Shown here: positions 23,001 through 34,689 of the stretch, piece after piece
Position numbering within the stretch: position 1 is the stretch's first letter
Layout of the letters: every line of letters begins with the position of its first letter
DNA from: Endomychus coccineus
Lineage: Eukaryota; Arthropoda; Insecta; Coleoptera; Endomychidae
Assembly: GCA_958510875.1 (NCBI GenBank)
Contig: OY294068.1
Span: forward strand, 175,491,411 to 175,555,410
DNA: 64,000 nt
Reading direction: 5' to 3'
Position numbers and translations under genes: made by a program
Notes under the pieces: model-generated
Database searches by the model: none
What the model was told of the DNA's origin: nothing
Seen by the model: only the letters and a program-made list of their open reading frames with translations

Positions 23001-25304
23001 TTTGTATTATTTGTAAACTTCGGGCAGTTATAAATGGATCAGATCGACTTGGTCAGTGAGCAACCGGGATTATTAATTTGATTCTTCTAAGTTACCAGCA
23101 TCCGTCCCTTTGTAAATACTGTTCTGTAAATTATGAGATTAACAATGTTCTTTGAATTTAATTTCTATAGTATGACATGATTGGGCTATGTAGAAGCTAT
23201 AAGAATCCTACATTTTAGCTTATAAACTCCCGATATTCTAAAATTGCCTATTTTATTTTCAGCGTTCAATATCAAAGCATAAACATTTCTTTGAGATCTG
23301 AATGATACTACTCGTTTAGAAAAGATATCGTTTTGATGAAAATGGAACTCTGATGTAAGTATATATAAGGTTCGATCTTGTTCTATACTCCATATCAGTT
23401 CATTTATGAGGTTCTCATCAAAACTATAATTGAATGCTACTTTGTTTATAATGCTTTTTTATCTGGAATATGTCTTGAACGAATGAATCTTTCGACTATC
23501 CTTAGGATAGTCGAGGAAATAAAGCATTACGCCTAGAATGTTTGAGCGAATGAACGGATTTTGATGTTATTGGACTCATTCGATTCAAGAAGTCAAGTGA
23601 AAAAATGTGGTTTATTGGATTTTCTTGGAAAATTTTTCCTGAATTTTAACACGTGAAAAATGGAAAATGGCATTTCTGGAGATGATTTATTTAATTATCT
23701 TACTACGAAAATATCTGAAATGGGTTACTCAGAAGTTTTCGAGGGTGCTAAGCACGAATAAAAATGCCCAAATTCACCTGGAGGTCAGTAACTTTGGGTA
23801 CCACGTCGGTCTCAGGGCATTTATAGCAATTTTATCGAAAACGGTCTCAAATTTGTCACTCGAGGATTTTCGAGAATGCTGAACCCGAATATGATGTATA
23901 AAATATTATTGTACAATGCATTTGGTGCATTGTAGAATATTTCGCATTTGAAAAGATGCGAAATAATTTAAATATCAAATTTAGGAAAGGCTGAATTACC
24001 TCAAGTAATAATGTGGCTATTATGCGATTTCCGAAGTATGGAAGTATAATTCTTGACGAAAAACAAAAACATCAAATATTTCAGGTGGTCATTACTCCTA
24101 ATTAGAAAAAAAAGTTTCACTCATGAATACTAGAGATGTTCATTGAAGTATTTGTTATAATTAATTGTTTTCAATGGGAGTTGAATCAAAATTGATTACA
24201 TGATCTCTACGTTCACTCATTCCCATAGTTTACGATGACCCTAAGTACGGTTCGTCACCGTATCAAGAGAAATAAAGTTCTGACCTAGTGATGGTATGAC
24301 CAGTTCGTGAGACGTGGTTTGCTACGGCGAACTTATCAAAGTCATCAGTACTAAGGAGATGATTAACTCACCTAATAGGTTAAGACGACTCTGGGTGGGA
24401 CTCGATTCAACAACAAGGTATGGGTGTAACCATGAAAAGGGCTTCATTAAATATCCTGATTTGTTTACATATATTGTAGCACAATTCCAATGTTGAAGAA
24501 ATTTTATCAAGAACAAGTTTGTCTCTGGATCACGGTAATGAACGTTATGCAAAATAATGATATTTTGAAGATTAAATGGCTGCTATTATCTTTATGAAGA
24601 GAGTATACTTCGTATCAATTCATCTAAACTTCATTAATACTTGGAACCCATCAGTTGATAATAGAAGATCACCAGTTTCGATACATTCAATAAGGCATTG
24701 TTTGGTGCTTTTCCTATTAAGAGAGAAATTGCAGCGTTTCTGGAATGCTAAGCTGGCGCACATGTGCGGAGTTAATGTTCTGTGAGTTATTGTGTGTTGT
24801 GGTAGATTTCTCAATTGACCTGGTTTCAAACTGGAAGTCTAAATCATTGGATGCATGGAAAATGGCTGGAAATTGTTCCGTAGAGAATACACTTCAACAT
24901 GTTCATTATTTTCGGACGAAAATTATTTGTATGTTCGTGAAATAACAAACCAATATTTGAAGTTGAGTTAACTGCAAATTGTAAATATTGTATTGTTGAG
25001 AATGCATTCCAATGTACCAGTTAATTTTAATGGTTTACAAACAAGCCTAATAGAATTATTGCATTGCTAGCAATGACTAATGCTCAGATAAATAAAATAT
25101 GTATATGTAGGAATAATCAGGTACAATTCCAGTAATGATTACAGGGTATTTGAATCTGGATTGTAGCTAGTTTTCCTAGAAAACGGAAGGACAATTTGAT
25201 CTCATATAATTCTAGAGTTTACTTGTCCATTAGCTATGCGTATATTCAAATCGAATTGTAAGATGTGAATAATCTGCTCCACTTTAGGGCGTTCTATCCT
25301 TAAG
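20086..25304. other. No gene recognised in about 5 kb
   Basis: Low-complexity AT-rich stretches dominate, strongest at 22,560-22,860. Frames are short and have no motif. No tRNA, rRNA or terminal repeat was identified. Host regulatory or intronic DNA and very old repeats are both possible. Confidence 0.5.
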
Positions 25305-25435
25305 GCAGCACACATATGTCGCTTGAAGCTATAAGATATATAGGTCCATGCAAAATCTTGGCCTTCGGCACTGCCTCAGGCCTGCTGGACTGATTCTTGT
25401 ATCAAGTGGCGCACAATGGAGAGACCGCCCACCTT
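25305..25435 (+). pseudogene. 3' fragment of an RNase H-bearing non-LTR element
   Basis: The plus strand encodes GSTHMSLEAIRYIGPCKILAF followed by GLLD and a stop. It matches, in the opposite orientation, the C-terminus encoded at about 34,740-34,850 (GSTNMPLEAVRDISPCKILT). The fragment ends near GGAGAGACCGCCC, where family A sequence begins on the other strand. Confidence 0.75.
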
Positions 25436-25439
25436 TCTA

Positions 25440-26290
25440 CGATATTCTAGAGAGGTCAATGAACTCATGAATAAATTAATCAGACTGGTAGCTTTCTTCT
25501 GAATAGAATCAAAGAGCTCCAGCGTATTTTTGGGAGCCTAACTCCAAACATGTAAATAGTACTTCAAAACAGGTCGAATCTGTGCTTTGTAGATTATGAG
25601 GAGCTGTTGGGATATGAAGTAGCTTTTGGCACGAAATAGAAAATCAAGTTTTTATGAAGCGGTTTTCGCAATGATCATCCCATAAGAGGGTGCTGTTGGT
25701 GGTGATCCAGATCATGAATATGGAAGACTTCAAAGAAAGCAGATCGTAGAAATGGAGCAGAAATAAAGTTGATGCCAATACAGATCCCTGGGGAACACCA
25801 GCAATGATAGCCATTATATCGTAAGATACTCCGTCAATGACCACATTTAGTGACTTATCTGAGAGAAAATCGATAGTAAGCGACAAAGTTGAGCCGGCAA
25901 ACCATGACGCAAGTTTCCCAAGAAGGCTTAGGCGCTAGATTCGGTCAAATGTTTTGAAGATATTCAATAACAAAAGTCATATTGCCGGTCATTCATGGTA
26001 TTGGATGAGCTCTATGTTGATTTATTTTTCAATCACTTTAGAGATCACAGATAACAGTGCAGTGGGTCTACAATTATTTCTTTTTTATAAATTTGTTGGA
26101 CTATTGCTGTCTTCCAGCTTGAAGGAAAGACACCAAGTTTGTATGAAATAGTGAACAACCTGCAGTAGATTGGTGTTAATTCAGGAGCACATTCCTCGAG
26201 AACGACAGGTGGATTTCGGTCTAGCTCCAAAGACTGTTTGGTATTGAGTATTCAAGCAGAATGCGCCTGATTGTGAGCTGACGAAAGACA
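25440..26290 (-). mobile_element. Non-LTR retrotransposon fragment, family A copy 4
   Basis: From about 26,285 downward the minus strand gives NPPVVLEECAPELTPIYCRL and LGVFPSSWKTAIVQ, then a damaged palm N-terminus. It continues with LSDKSLNVVIDGVSYDIMAI and AGVPQGSVLASTLFLLHFYD near 25,760-25,880, and then TTNSTLLWDDH. The catalytic FADD segment is deleted between these last two. The 3' terminus of the family is absent; the copy ends against the RNase H-element fragment, so one has been truncated by or rearranged with the other. Confidence 0.82.
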
Positions 26291-28812
26291 ATTCTTCGAA
26301 AGACAAAACTGCGAAAGTTCTGGTACGAAATATACAATTTGCGAGTGATTAGATCAACTTGAAGTTTGTTTCAGTGAAAGGAACGTAAAACGTTAGTTGC
26401 CAAATCTGGCAGTTGAAACCATTAGAATGTACGTCGGAACCTTTTCGTGTCTGTAGCACTCATTCGCTCATGAAACGTAACTGGAATTGTATTCCGTATG
26501 ATGAAACGTTGCAGAAAATTGTTAAATTTATCGTTCTGAAACATATCACGTATTACTTCGAGGCGATTGGACTGACTGACGTATTACGTTTGACGCGTAA
26601 TCTGATTCGGAGCGTGACGATTTTTCACGCGAAATTTAAATTGATCCCCGAATTTTGTTTTGTTTCGATTCGGCTTATGGCACGGATAATACATTTTTGA
26701 TGTTCCGACTTAGCCGTCTTCATAGCTTCAGAAAATATTGAGAGGGCTATCGAACGAGTATCTGCTCTTCCATCAGTTATAAATTCGAAATATGTTTGAT
26801 TTTCAACTATGAAAGTCATTATCATCGATGCCAGTAGACCTTATATACGTAAGAGTATTTGCGTTGGCGACAACCTTGAAGAAGATTGTTGCGTTACAAG
26901 ATTGTATAGAACTTGATAATGAACAGATTAGATTTCTTTTCGGCTAGCAAACTTGTCATATAATTATTTAAAGACATCTGCCGGTCGATAAAACATCGAC
27001 TAATGGAACTAGCATTCCTGATGTGTGATGTCGCTAAATATCGCGACGTGGCAGGTATGATAACGGAAGTCGAAGAGAACTCATTGTGGTGTTAACCTTT
27101 AACAGGTTAAGTCGAGATTTATATTTCATTGTCTTTACATACATTTTCTAAATTTTTGCTTCCGAAATATGATGCACATCAGGTTACATATAATTTTATT
27201 TAGATTTGTTATTAAACTTCTGGATGTACAGTACTTGAATGTGATTATATTTCGGAGGAAGTTCTCTCGACTTATCCTAGGTCACCCATTCAGATTTGCA
27301 TTTAGCATGATCCCGGGTATATCTTTTTCATCATTACAGGGATTGTTGTAGTCATTGTATGAAATTACTCTAACGAGACGTGGGCAGTTGTTACAGACAA
27401 TATTTAATTTCCACCTTTTTACTTGACCCCGCAATTTGTGCACATGTTATTTGCGCGATTTTGTAGATCGCCATTTTGTTATCCTAGTACAAGATACATA
27501 GGGTGGTCTTATTAGACAAACGTGCAATAAAGATTGATAAGGGTGAACACGAAACAAATAACCTAATTACTGCTTATTAGGTATACATATATTTATTACA
27601 CTGTCATGCCGTTCGGGAGTTAATACAGTTTACATTATCAATCCACGTGTACAATTCATTTCAAGCAAACCAGAATTTTATGCTAACTAGCAAATTTCAA
27701 CCTTTCAAATAATATTCTTTCAGATACAATTTAATTATTATTCTTTCAAGTCACATTTTTAGTATTATTAATTCAGTCACATGTCAACTATTTGCTAATT
27801 TTAAATATCAATTGTAATCGTTTATATTTCTTTCAGATTAAATTAAATTTTTGCCTAAATTGATATCTCGTCAAGATATCCATTTTGTAATAGTGTTTCA
27901 GAATTTGGGAAAGATAACATTATCGGTTGTGGAATCACCTGGTTATTCCAACCGACGGTGTTGCTTGTCCTTTTGATCTCAAGTCAGGTACTGTTCGTTC
28001 TTTGAAATTACAGGGTTTGAATGTCTGAGGTTCCTCACCCCTTCACTCCAAGGTGGTTTAGTGACTTTCCTGACAGGACCGACTTCCAGTTCCTACGAGT
28101 TGCAAGGAGGGTAACATTTTCTTGTTTGAATGACCATAATTTCATTCTCTGATTTGGTTGTTTATCCGAAGTTCTATTCCACTAATTTTTATAGAATCAT
28201 TCGAGGTCTACTTTAATTCCTCTTATTGGATATTTCGTTCTTTTCAAGTTAATAATTGATTTAATTCTATAATTGTTTTCTTAAAATTCCATTTATGTTA
28301 TAAATTGATTTAATTTTATGATTGTTTTTCTACGAATTCAATATTATTTATATTTCCAAATGTTATTCAAAAAATTTGTAATTTAATTTTCTTTATAATT
28401 CAAATTCTGATGGAATATACGAATTGTTAAGTTGAACTTGTATTGTTTTTCTGAATTTCCATCGACTGTTAAACCATCTCGTAGTGCTTGTATTCTTGAC
28501 TGTGAATTCATTTAGTTTTATAGTTTTTTTTTTAAGCAGTTGGCGCTTGGGCAATTCACCAGTCTTGAATCACAAGGCACGTTCCACTACGAGCCCTGAG
28601 ATTAATTAATTTAAATTGAGCTAGTTGGGCCAATTAAAACCGACCCAAAGCGGGTCCGTTTCAAGATTCAGTGGAAATATGTGACTTAGTGAATGATTGT
28701 TATGATTTCAATATCCCTACCTGCACTTGAAAATAGTCAGTTCTATGCAAAATTTCCAGATTTTTCACATATACTATGGTCCTTTCTTCTTTTGTTTCAG
28801 AGATACAGGTTA
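26291..28812. other. No gene recognised
   Basis: The frame at 26,413-26,700 has 95 codons without a motif. At 28,060-28,140 and 28,530-28,670 there are islands of ordinary composition in otherwise T-rich DNA. They could be parts of an LTR or of a host transcript, but I see no motif that decides it. Confidence 0.45.
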
Positions 28813-29524
28813 AATACAATTTTTTTAAACGAAATTTGCTTTAGTTCTCGTGCAGCTACAGACATTCCGTTGGAATCTGGTACTCGGGGGTCTCAGAGAA
28901 CGCCGAATAAGACGGTTTGGTTAGTTTCAGATTATGCAGTAGGGGACTCTAAGTGCGCGACTTTACGGCGTTTCTTTTAGCCTTAACATTTTTGAGAATA
29001 ATTTTTTTGTTTTCTTCGTACAATTTTCTGATTCACACTTTTATTGCAAACAAACAAACTCTTATTGAGGTTCTCAGAATCTCACCGTTTTCGAGAAAAC
29101 GCGTTTAAATGAACATACGCGATATCGGTAGTAAGTAAATTTGTTAATGTGTATTCGTTATGTTCATTTAAACGCGTGTTTCTCGAAAACGGTGAAATTT
29201 TGAGACCCTCAACAGGAGTACATTATTTGTTTGAAATAAAATTGTAAACCAGAAAAATGTGCAAAGAAAACAAAAAAATTATTCTCAAAAAAGTTAAGGC
29301 TAAAAGAGTCGCCGAAAAGTAGCGCACTCAGCGCTCTCTATCGCATAATCTGAAACTAGCTGAGTCGTCTCATTCGGCATCTTCTGAAACCCTCGAGTAC
29401 CAGATTACAACGGAATATCTGTAACTGCACAGTAGCTACAGCAAAATGTGAAAAAATCTGATTATTTTTGTAAAGTCTACCGTCTCCTGCATTTACGGGA
29501 GGTACTTCTGAAACATCCTGTATA
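28813..29524. mobile_element. Large hairpin (foldback) element
   Basis: The left arm (about 28,813-29,115) and the right arm (about 29,158-29,485) are inverted copies. Shared words include GTTTCAGATTATGC, TTTAGCCTTAAC, TTTTGAGAATAATTTTTTTG and ACCGTTTTCGAGAAA, with about 40 bp between the arms. The right side continues to GAAACATCCTGTATA (29,510-29,524), whose inverse TATACAGGATGTTTC is a typical outward end of insect hairpin repeats; the matching left end is not visible. No transposase is encoded, so it is a MITE-like element. Confidence 0.8.
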
Positions 29525-29939
29525 AGCCGCGAAGTAAATCATTCAACACGGCATATTTCCTTTACAGTAGTCCTAGGTTCTATGAACGACTGCCGCTTTG
29601 ATACATACGAAGTCTAACTTTTCAAGATTATATTAATACGTTTCTATTATCTTCACCTGATGAACTGAAAAACGTGCGGAAACTTCGAATTAAAACACGC
29701 CGTTCATTATAGGTTGCTAGGTAACAACTTCAGTAAGTTCAACTTTTGAAAACTGAATAGAATCAGCCATCACGTGATTCAATTTTCACTAGTTCAATAA
29801 ATTAATGAGACTATAGTTTCGACAACATAGTAGCTTCTTTAAAACAATATTACAATGTGCTAACTTGTTGCCAACGTTCTGCCAACCATTACAGGCATCG
29901 TAAGGGCAGGCTCAAGGTTTGAGCAAGGACTGATTCTAC
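29525..29939. other. No gene recognised
   Basis: AT-rich spacer between the hairpin element and a Penelope-like fragment. Confidence 0.5.
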
Positions 29940-30195
29940 TGGCTTCTGTGGCCGTGTTTATTGTATTATCAGCGGAAAATCCTTGAAGCTATAGAAATCT
30001 TAAAACATCCAAATACTCTAAGCCGTGACCGAGGATATTACTTTCTCAACATTTGGGAACCCATCCTCCTAAATTCCACTTCGCACATGATCACACAACG
30101 ACAGGGTCAAGTGCCAGAACGGAGTAAAGGCAGTGAACTTTGTAGCGTGACGGATTTTTCCTACAATAAATATGGCTACAGGAAACAGTAGAATG
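29940..30195 (+). pseudogene. Penelope-like element, C-terminal fragment
   Basis: The plus frame reads KILEAIEILKHPNTLSRDRG, then YYFLNIWEPILL, and runs on to a TAG at 30,189. This is the conserved end of the endonuclease region in many Penelope-like proteins (REAIEIRK, N-NRD-GY, W-P-L). The upstream catalytic GIY-YIG part is missing. A decayed hammerhead-like motif follows within 30 bp, as expected for a Penelope terminal repeat. Confidence 0.65.
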
Positions 30196-30214
30196 AGTTT
30201 CAGTTCAAGCCTCA

Positions 30215-30270
30215 AGCGGCCCTGAATATGTGACCTGTAATGGTTGGTGAAACGTCGGCATCAAGTCGTG
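30215..30270 (+). ncRNA. Decayed hammerhead-like motif downstream of the Penelope fragment
   Basis: CCTGAATATG, a possible helix II GACC-GGTT, and GAAACGTCGGCA follow each other as in a hammerhead. The CTGATGA box is not intact. Its position just after a Penelope-like C-terminus supports the reading. Confidence 0.4.
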
Positions 30271-30629
30271 CTATTGTGATGCAGAATCCATCCGGAAGCC
30301 AAGATTTTTCAAGATTAACTATCCGCGGAAGTGTATTATACAAAATTATTACAAACGAGCTACGTGATATATAACTTTAATCATAATCCTAGGATAGATG
30401 TTTATTGAAATTTTACCTAATGCGTTAAACCCAATCAGGTAAAATTCTCTTCTGGGTTTAATTATTTAGACTACTCTTGCTTTCGTTATAATCTAACGAT
30501 GAAAGGTTTTTATATGAGAAAATAAAAATGCTCGTCCTTCAAAGCCGTATTTTCTCTTTGAAACCTTCGGAAAGGAGGATCAATCAACTGACCTAATCAA
30601 GTAAGACAACTATTCCCAATTTGGTGTCA

Positions 30630-30880
30630 AAGGATAACCAATATGAGTGCCAATGTTTTTTTCCTAATATCACTCCTCCCTCAACACCGAAAATTTCACT
30701 CAAATCAGTAATTTTAATATTGCGTGATTTATCAAATCAAATTTATTGAAATCAAAGTTACTGATTTTTTTTAGGGAGGTTTCCGGGATTGAGGGAGGGA
30801 TTGTATTTGGAAAAAAAAAACATTGGCACTCATAATGATTATTCTTTGACATCAAATCAACGTATTTGACATGGTGCCAA
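30630..30880. repeat. Imperfect hairpin repeat, about 250 bp
   Basis: The left arm has GGTGTCAAAGGATAACCAAT, GAGTGCCAATGTTTTTT and CCTCCCTCAA. The right arm repeats these in inverse order and strand near 30,780-30,875. The centre is AT-rich. No protein is encoded. Confidence 0.8.
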
Positions 30881-31534
30881 GGTATTTTATTGCAATGCAC
30901 CCGATTTAGCCGTGAAGAGATCAAAAAGTTCATTTTTGGGCCAAATAATGGCCAATTAGTCGGAAATACCCGATGAAAAATTTTTTTTTTAACAACTGGC
31001 AACAATACAAACATTTTCCATCAGGTTGGAAACTGTGTTCGTGCATCCCATTCAGCCTACTAAATTAACAGGCCAGCTCCAAGAGAGTGCCTAGATTGCA
31101 GTAGCTGCATTTGTATAAAAATTACAACTTTTCGTTATGAAACAACTCTGAAAAAGAGTTCCTGCAATGAAAAAGTCCAAAATTCGAGGTGACTAGCTTG
31201 GAAACGCCTGACAATACACGATTCGACCTGTGAGAGCTATTTTACGTTGAAGCTTTCTCCACCAATATACAGTAGTGGGGAGGTGTATTCATTCAGGCCC
31301 ACCATATCGCTCTAGCTCCTAGACTATATGAATTCTGCACGTAATTGATATATAGCCTAAAATACTCAGAGAATAGGGTCGTTCAGTGAAATTAACATTA
31401 TAAACTTTTTATGGATTTTCTTGTAGTGTCGGGACCTCTAATATGCTGACAAAAATCCTAGACCAATAGCTTTATCCTGTACTGAAATAATTCAAGTTGA
31501 AGTTGCGCTGGTGGAAAAGTACCGAGAACAGCGC
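30881..31534. other. No gene recognised
   Basis: AT-rich spacer. A poly-T run near 30,975 and short frames only. Confidence 0.5.
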
Positions 31535-31629
31535 GTGACGTCACTATACGCACACGTAGTCTAGTGGCCGCGGCATCGCTTGTGTTACTCGTATTTATCC
31601 TCTTGGTGAAGTATGTTGTTCTTTTTAAA

Positions 31630-31766
31630 ATGTACCCATTGAAAGCTGGATTTATGAAAGCAGATTCTGGTAATCTACCAGAAGTGGATATATTTATGAT
31701 AATGAGCTATTTCAACAAAAATAAGCACTTTATTAGCAGTGAAATGAAAGGAGTAAAATTACAACG
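31630..31766 (+). CDS. First exon of a SWIM/YqaJ-type protein (tentative)
   Basis: The in-frame ATG at 31,630 starts a peptide of 46 codons with KADSGNLPEVDIFMIMSYF and KHFISSEMKGVKLQR, ending at a clean donor CGGTAAGT (31,766/31,767). From memory, this N-terminus resembles a multi-copy insect protein family that continues with a SWIM zinc finger and a YqaJ-type viral exonuclease domain. Neither domain is in this window segment, since only about 100 bp follow before the opposing gene. The assignment is by recall and should be searched. The frame also runs upstream of the ATG with a hydrophobic stretch, probably untranslated. Confidence 0.5.
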
Positions 31767-31871
31767 GTAAGTAAACAAACCAGATTTTATCAGAAGTATT
31801 CTTCTATACTTACACTGCAAATTCACTTGAATACCACGATCCGCGGTTTGTGTCGCAGTAGTAGTTTCTCT

Positions 31872-32355
31872 TTATGTGTCTTCATTAAGAGCAGCAAAAT
31901 CATTATCAGAAATTTTAGTGATGTAAGTCTGCATAATATTTAGCTTTTCTCGTTTTTCGAATACTTTCCCTGGTTTGGTACTATGTAAATAAGTGCGGTT
32001 TTTTTGGCAATCAAAAATATGCGGTATTACACCCGGCTTCATTTGTATCCTGCCACTTTTCATAGTTTTTAAGTACATATAATTTTCTATGTCTTTTCAA
32101 CCTGATATGAAAATGATGTATTAGAAATTAAACTCACCCTCATTATATTGATATGCTCCCATAAAAATGATCTTCGCAACCGTATCACGATCCTTTGTCA
32201 GACACAAAATCAGTTCTACGCATAGCACGTTGCCAAGCTTTTCTCACTTTCTGGTTGGCAGGCAAACAAATGAATAGCCTATCCAGTGCATTCATACATG
32301 TATTCCTACACTCTGGTACTACGCAACTTTTGCGAAAACTCTTTTTATCGCTCAT
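31872..32355 (-). pseudogene. THAP-like zinc finger protein, decayed
   Basis: From the ATG at 32,355 the minus strand reads CVVPEC, then LFICLP, then WQRAMRRTDFVSDKGS, a TGA stop, and CEDHF. This is the C-x4-C ... C-x2-H pattern of the THAP finger with the usual LP and W landmarks. A likely intron follows (donor GGTGAG near 32,136, acceptor TCATATCAG near 32,103). Then come KTMKSGRIQMKPGVIPHIF, the usual end of a THAP domain (a basic run, then VP-x-F), and a basic tail to a stop at 31,872. The stop and a frameshift near the intron show decay. THAP fingers occur in P-element and Kolobok transposases and in host DNA-binding proteins; no transposase core is present here. Confidence 0.7.
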
Positions 32356-32519
32356 TATAAATCAAACGACAGTAAATTCACGATACATATAGTCATCGCA
32401 CAACGAAAACTGACCCGAGTTGACTAATAACGAATACCTCTTGTCTGGCGCCCATCAACCGTACGTATAGTGACGTCACAATCAGCCGCGCCTCGTTTAG
32501 ACGCGTACGGATATCAAAT

Positions 32520-34680
32520 GTTAATTTTAGGCTGTAAACATGTAAATAAAAATAATGTTTGGTAGTTAGACTATTTGAGTACAGTACTTTTGCATTATGA
32601 AATAAAAAGAAATGTTGAATGATCCTATTGATGAAATAATCCATATCAATTTAATGAAGATCAAACGAGAGTCTAACAATGACGATTTGATTTGTCCCCC
32701 CGCTTTAGAATTTCGCTGAAGTGAAGGGTATCGAGATTAACTTTTTTATATATTTCATTTCATGAATATCATCAAAAAATTGAGTTTTCCCATTCTGAAG
32801 TTTTTACAACGGCGAGTGTTCAGTGTATATGATGTATCTTCCAACTTGATATATCTACCCCACTTTTTATCCTTTGCGTGTTCTGCATGTTTTGCTGTTT
32901 TAGTTTTACGGTACGGCACTTATCTTGAAGGATGAATCAGAGCCGTTGGCAATTTGCGTTCGTCGCGATCACTCAGTTTCGCTTTCAGCAATGGGAAATG
33001 TCTAGACAAGCATTGCTATCCAGGACAGGCATGTATGCTGGTATGCGAACAGTGTATATTTGGAACGTGCACTTTGTTCGGATTCACTGAATTGTTCCAA
33101 TATTATCTCGTTCCGATACAGTTTATCAGCCTTCCCAAATTTTTAATAAACTGATATACATCGCGATAATATATTCAAGCCCTGCAGCATCCATGCCGTA
33201 TGTCAGTGGAATTTTTTAATTCGATCATCGAATACTGCTTCTAACAAAAATAAAAACAAAACATTTCATCCACTCGAACTGGGTAAATTTGGTTACAACA
33301 GTAATAATTGGAATATTTTGTAGGTATCCATAGAGATATAGATGCATATTACTAGTGAATGAACAGTTTTGAGAGCAATCATTCGAATATTAATGACAAT
33401 TGAATAAAACTGATACAGAAGGAGAATAAAAATAGTTGGTTCATTCAAACTGTGCCGATACAACTTTTTATATCCTTAAATATCAACTCTGCCTACAAAA
33501 CAATTTCAAAAATGAGTAAACTCACAAATTCAGACTTGAATACCAATATCGAGAAAATTCTATCTCACAGTGGAGTTACTAACTGTATTAAACTAGTGGC
33601 ATTGATACAGATAAGGTGAGGGGTGAATTGGGGGAGATTGAAGAGTCACTCAGTAGTCACGAATGACCTTTATGGTCCATAGAACATCACGAAAAAAAAA
33701 ATTTCCAATTTGACTTACAGCGAAAAATTTCGATATTTCCCAGCTTACAGACTGGAGTATTAGGTAGTAATTAGTTCCTTCCAGATAATTTCTCTATAGA
33801 TAGGATGAGACTTCAAGCTTTTTCATTACAAATTTCTGAGAATACAATCGACTGGCTCAATAAACGTTATGATATTCAACGAACGCGGAAAAGTACATCT
33901 TTGCCTCAATCAAATATTAATATGATGACATTTGTAGGGTGAATGAAAAGAATTTCCTTTATATAAATTTCCCGCATCGTATCTAGACCTTTTTAATAAG
34001 ATAAAGTGTATTCTTTCCACTACATACAAAATAGAATGAGAACCGTACCTGAGTTCCACAATAATTAGAAACTGGTAATTGAATTTCATCTCCATCTCAA
34101 CCGACGGACGACGGAAAAAAGACAAAGACGACAAGCGCCACCCTCGACGTTCAATAGAAGAATAATGCTATTATATTTCAGCTCAACGAATAAACATCTT
34201 TTGTTTGCGAAGAATTTTTGTTGTATGTGAATGAGAATTTTATTGGATACGTGCAGCTACCTATGAAAGTACGAATAATTGTTAATGAATGAAAGAATTA
34301 GACTACAGGGGGAGAAATTCAGTGAATTATGTATCAGTGATATTCAGGAGTTTGTCAAACAAATGAAATGTGAAACATAATTGAATTGTCATGTTTGGAA
34401 AGGGATCATCTCTGATTAGGTAACAGTTTATACTGTTTAATAGATTTTCTTCCTCTGGCATAGTTTGCTGTGTTAGGGGGCTCATGGCACGACTACTCTT
34501 ATGTTGCATCCAGGTTAAACTTGCTTATAGTCAAGAAAAGACTTACCTCACCTGAGATGAGCCCAAGCACGTCGATCATTATTGGATTTCAGTCTATAAC
34601 ATGATAGACAAGGTTTCCTACTGCTTCCAGAAGCCCAACTACAGATTCACACTGACACACTGGCTCGGACCTACAAGCTC
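32520..34680. other. No gene recognised
   Basis: AT-rich DNA with short frames only. No terminal repeats or RNA genes were apparent. Confidence 0.5.
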
Positions 34681-34689
34681 ATCGATCAA

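Larger units (their letters stand above)
31535..32479. mobile_element. Candidate two-gene mobile unit bounded by a 16-bp inverted motif
   Basis: GTGACGTCACTATACG is at 31,535-31,550, and its perfect inverse is at 32,464-32,479. Between them two coding pieces face each other: a plus-strand exon (31,630-31,766) and a minus-strand THAP-like finger (32,355-31,872). The 16-bp motif contains a TGACGTCA palindrome (a CRE-like site) and lies 80 to 110 bp upstream of each start codon, so it may be a shared promoter element rather than a transposon end. No longer terminal repeat or target duplication was found. That this is a mobile unit is inference. Confidence 0.45.

Noticed and set aside
26413..26700. 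95-codon plus-strand frame and overlapping minus frame
   Set aside because: No recognisable domain; the overlap of two open frames suggests chance.
27500..28640. Possible LTR because of repeated T-rich words and a G+C island
   Set aside because: No paired LTR, primer-binding site or gag/pol motif found.
29655..29700. CTGATGAACTGAAAAACG as a hammerhead
   Set aside because: The sequence between the core and the GAAA cannot form helix II.
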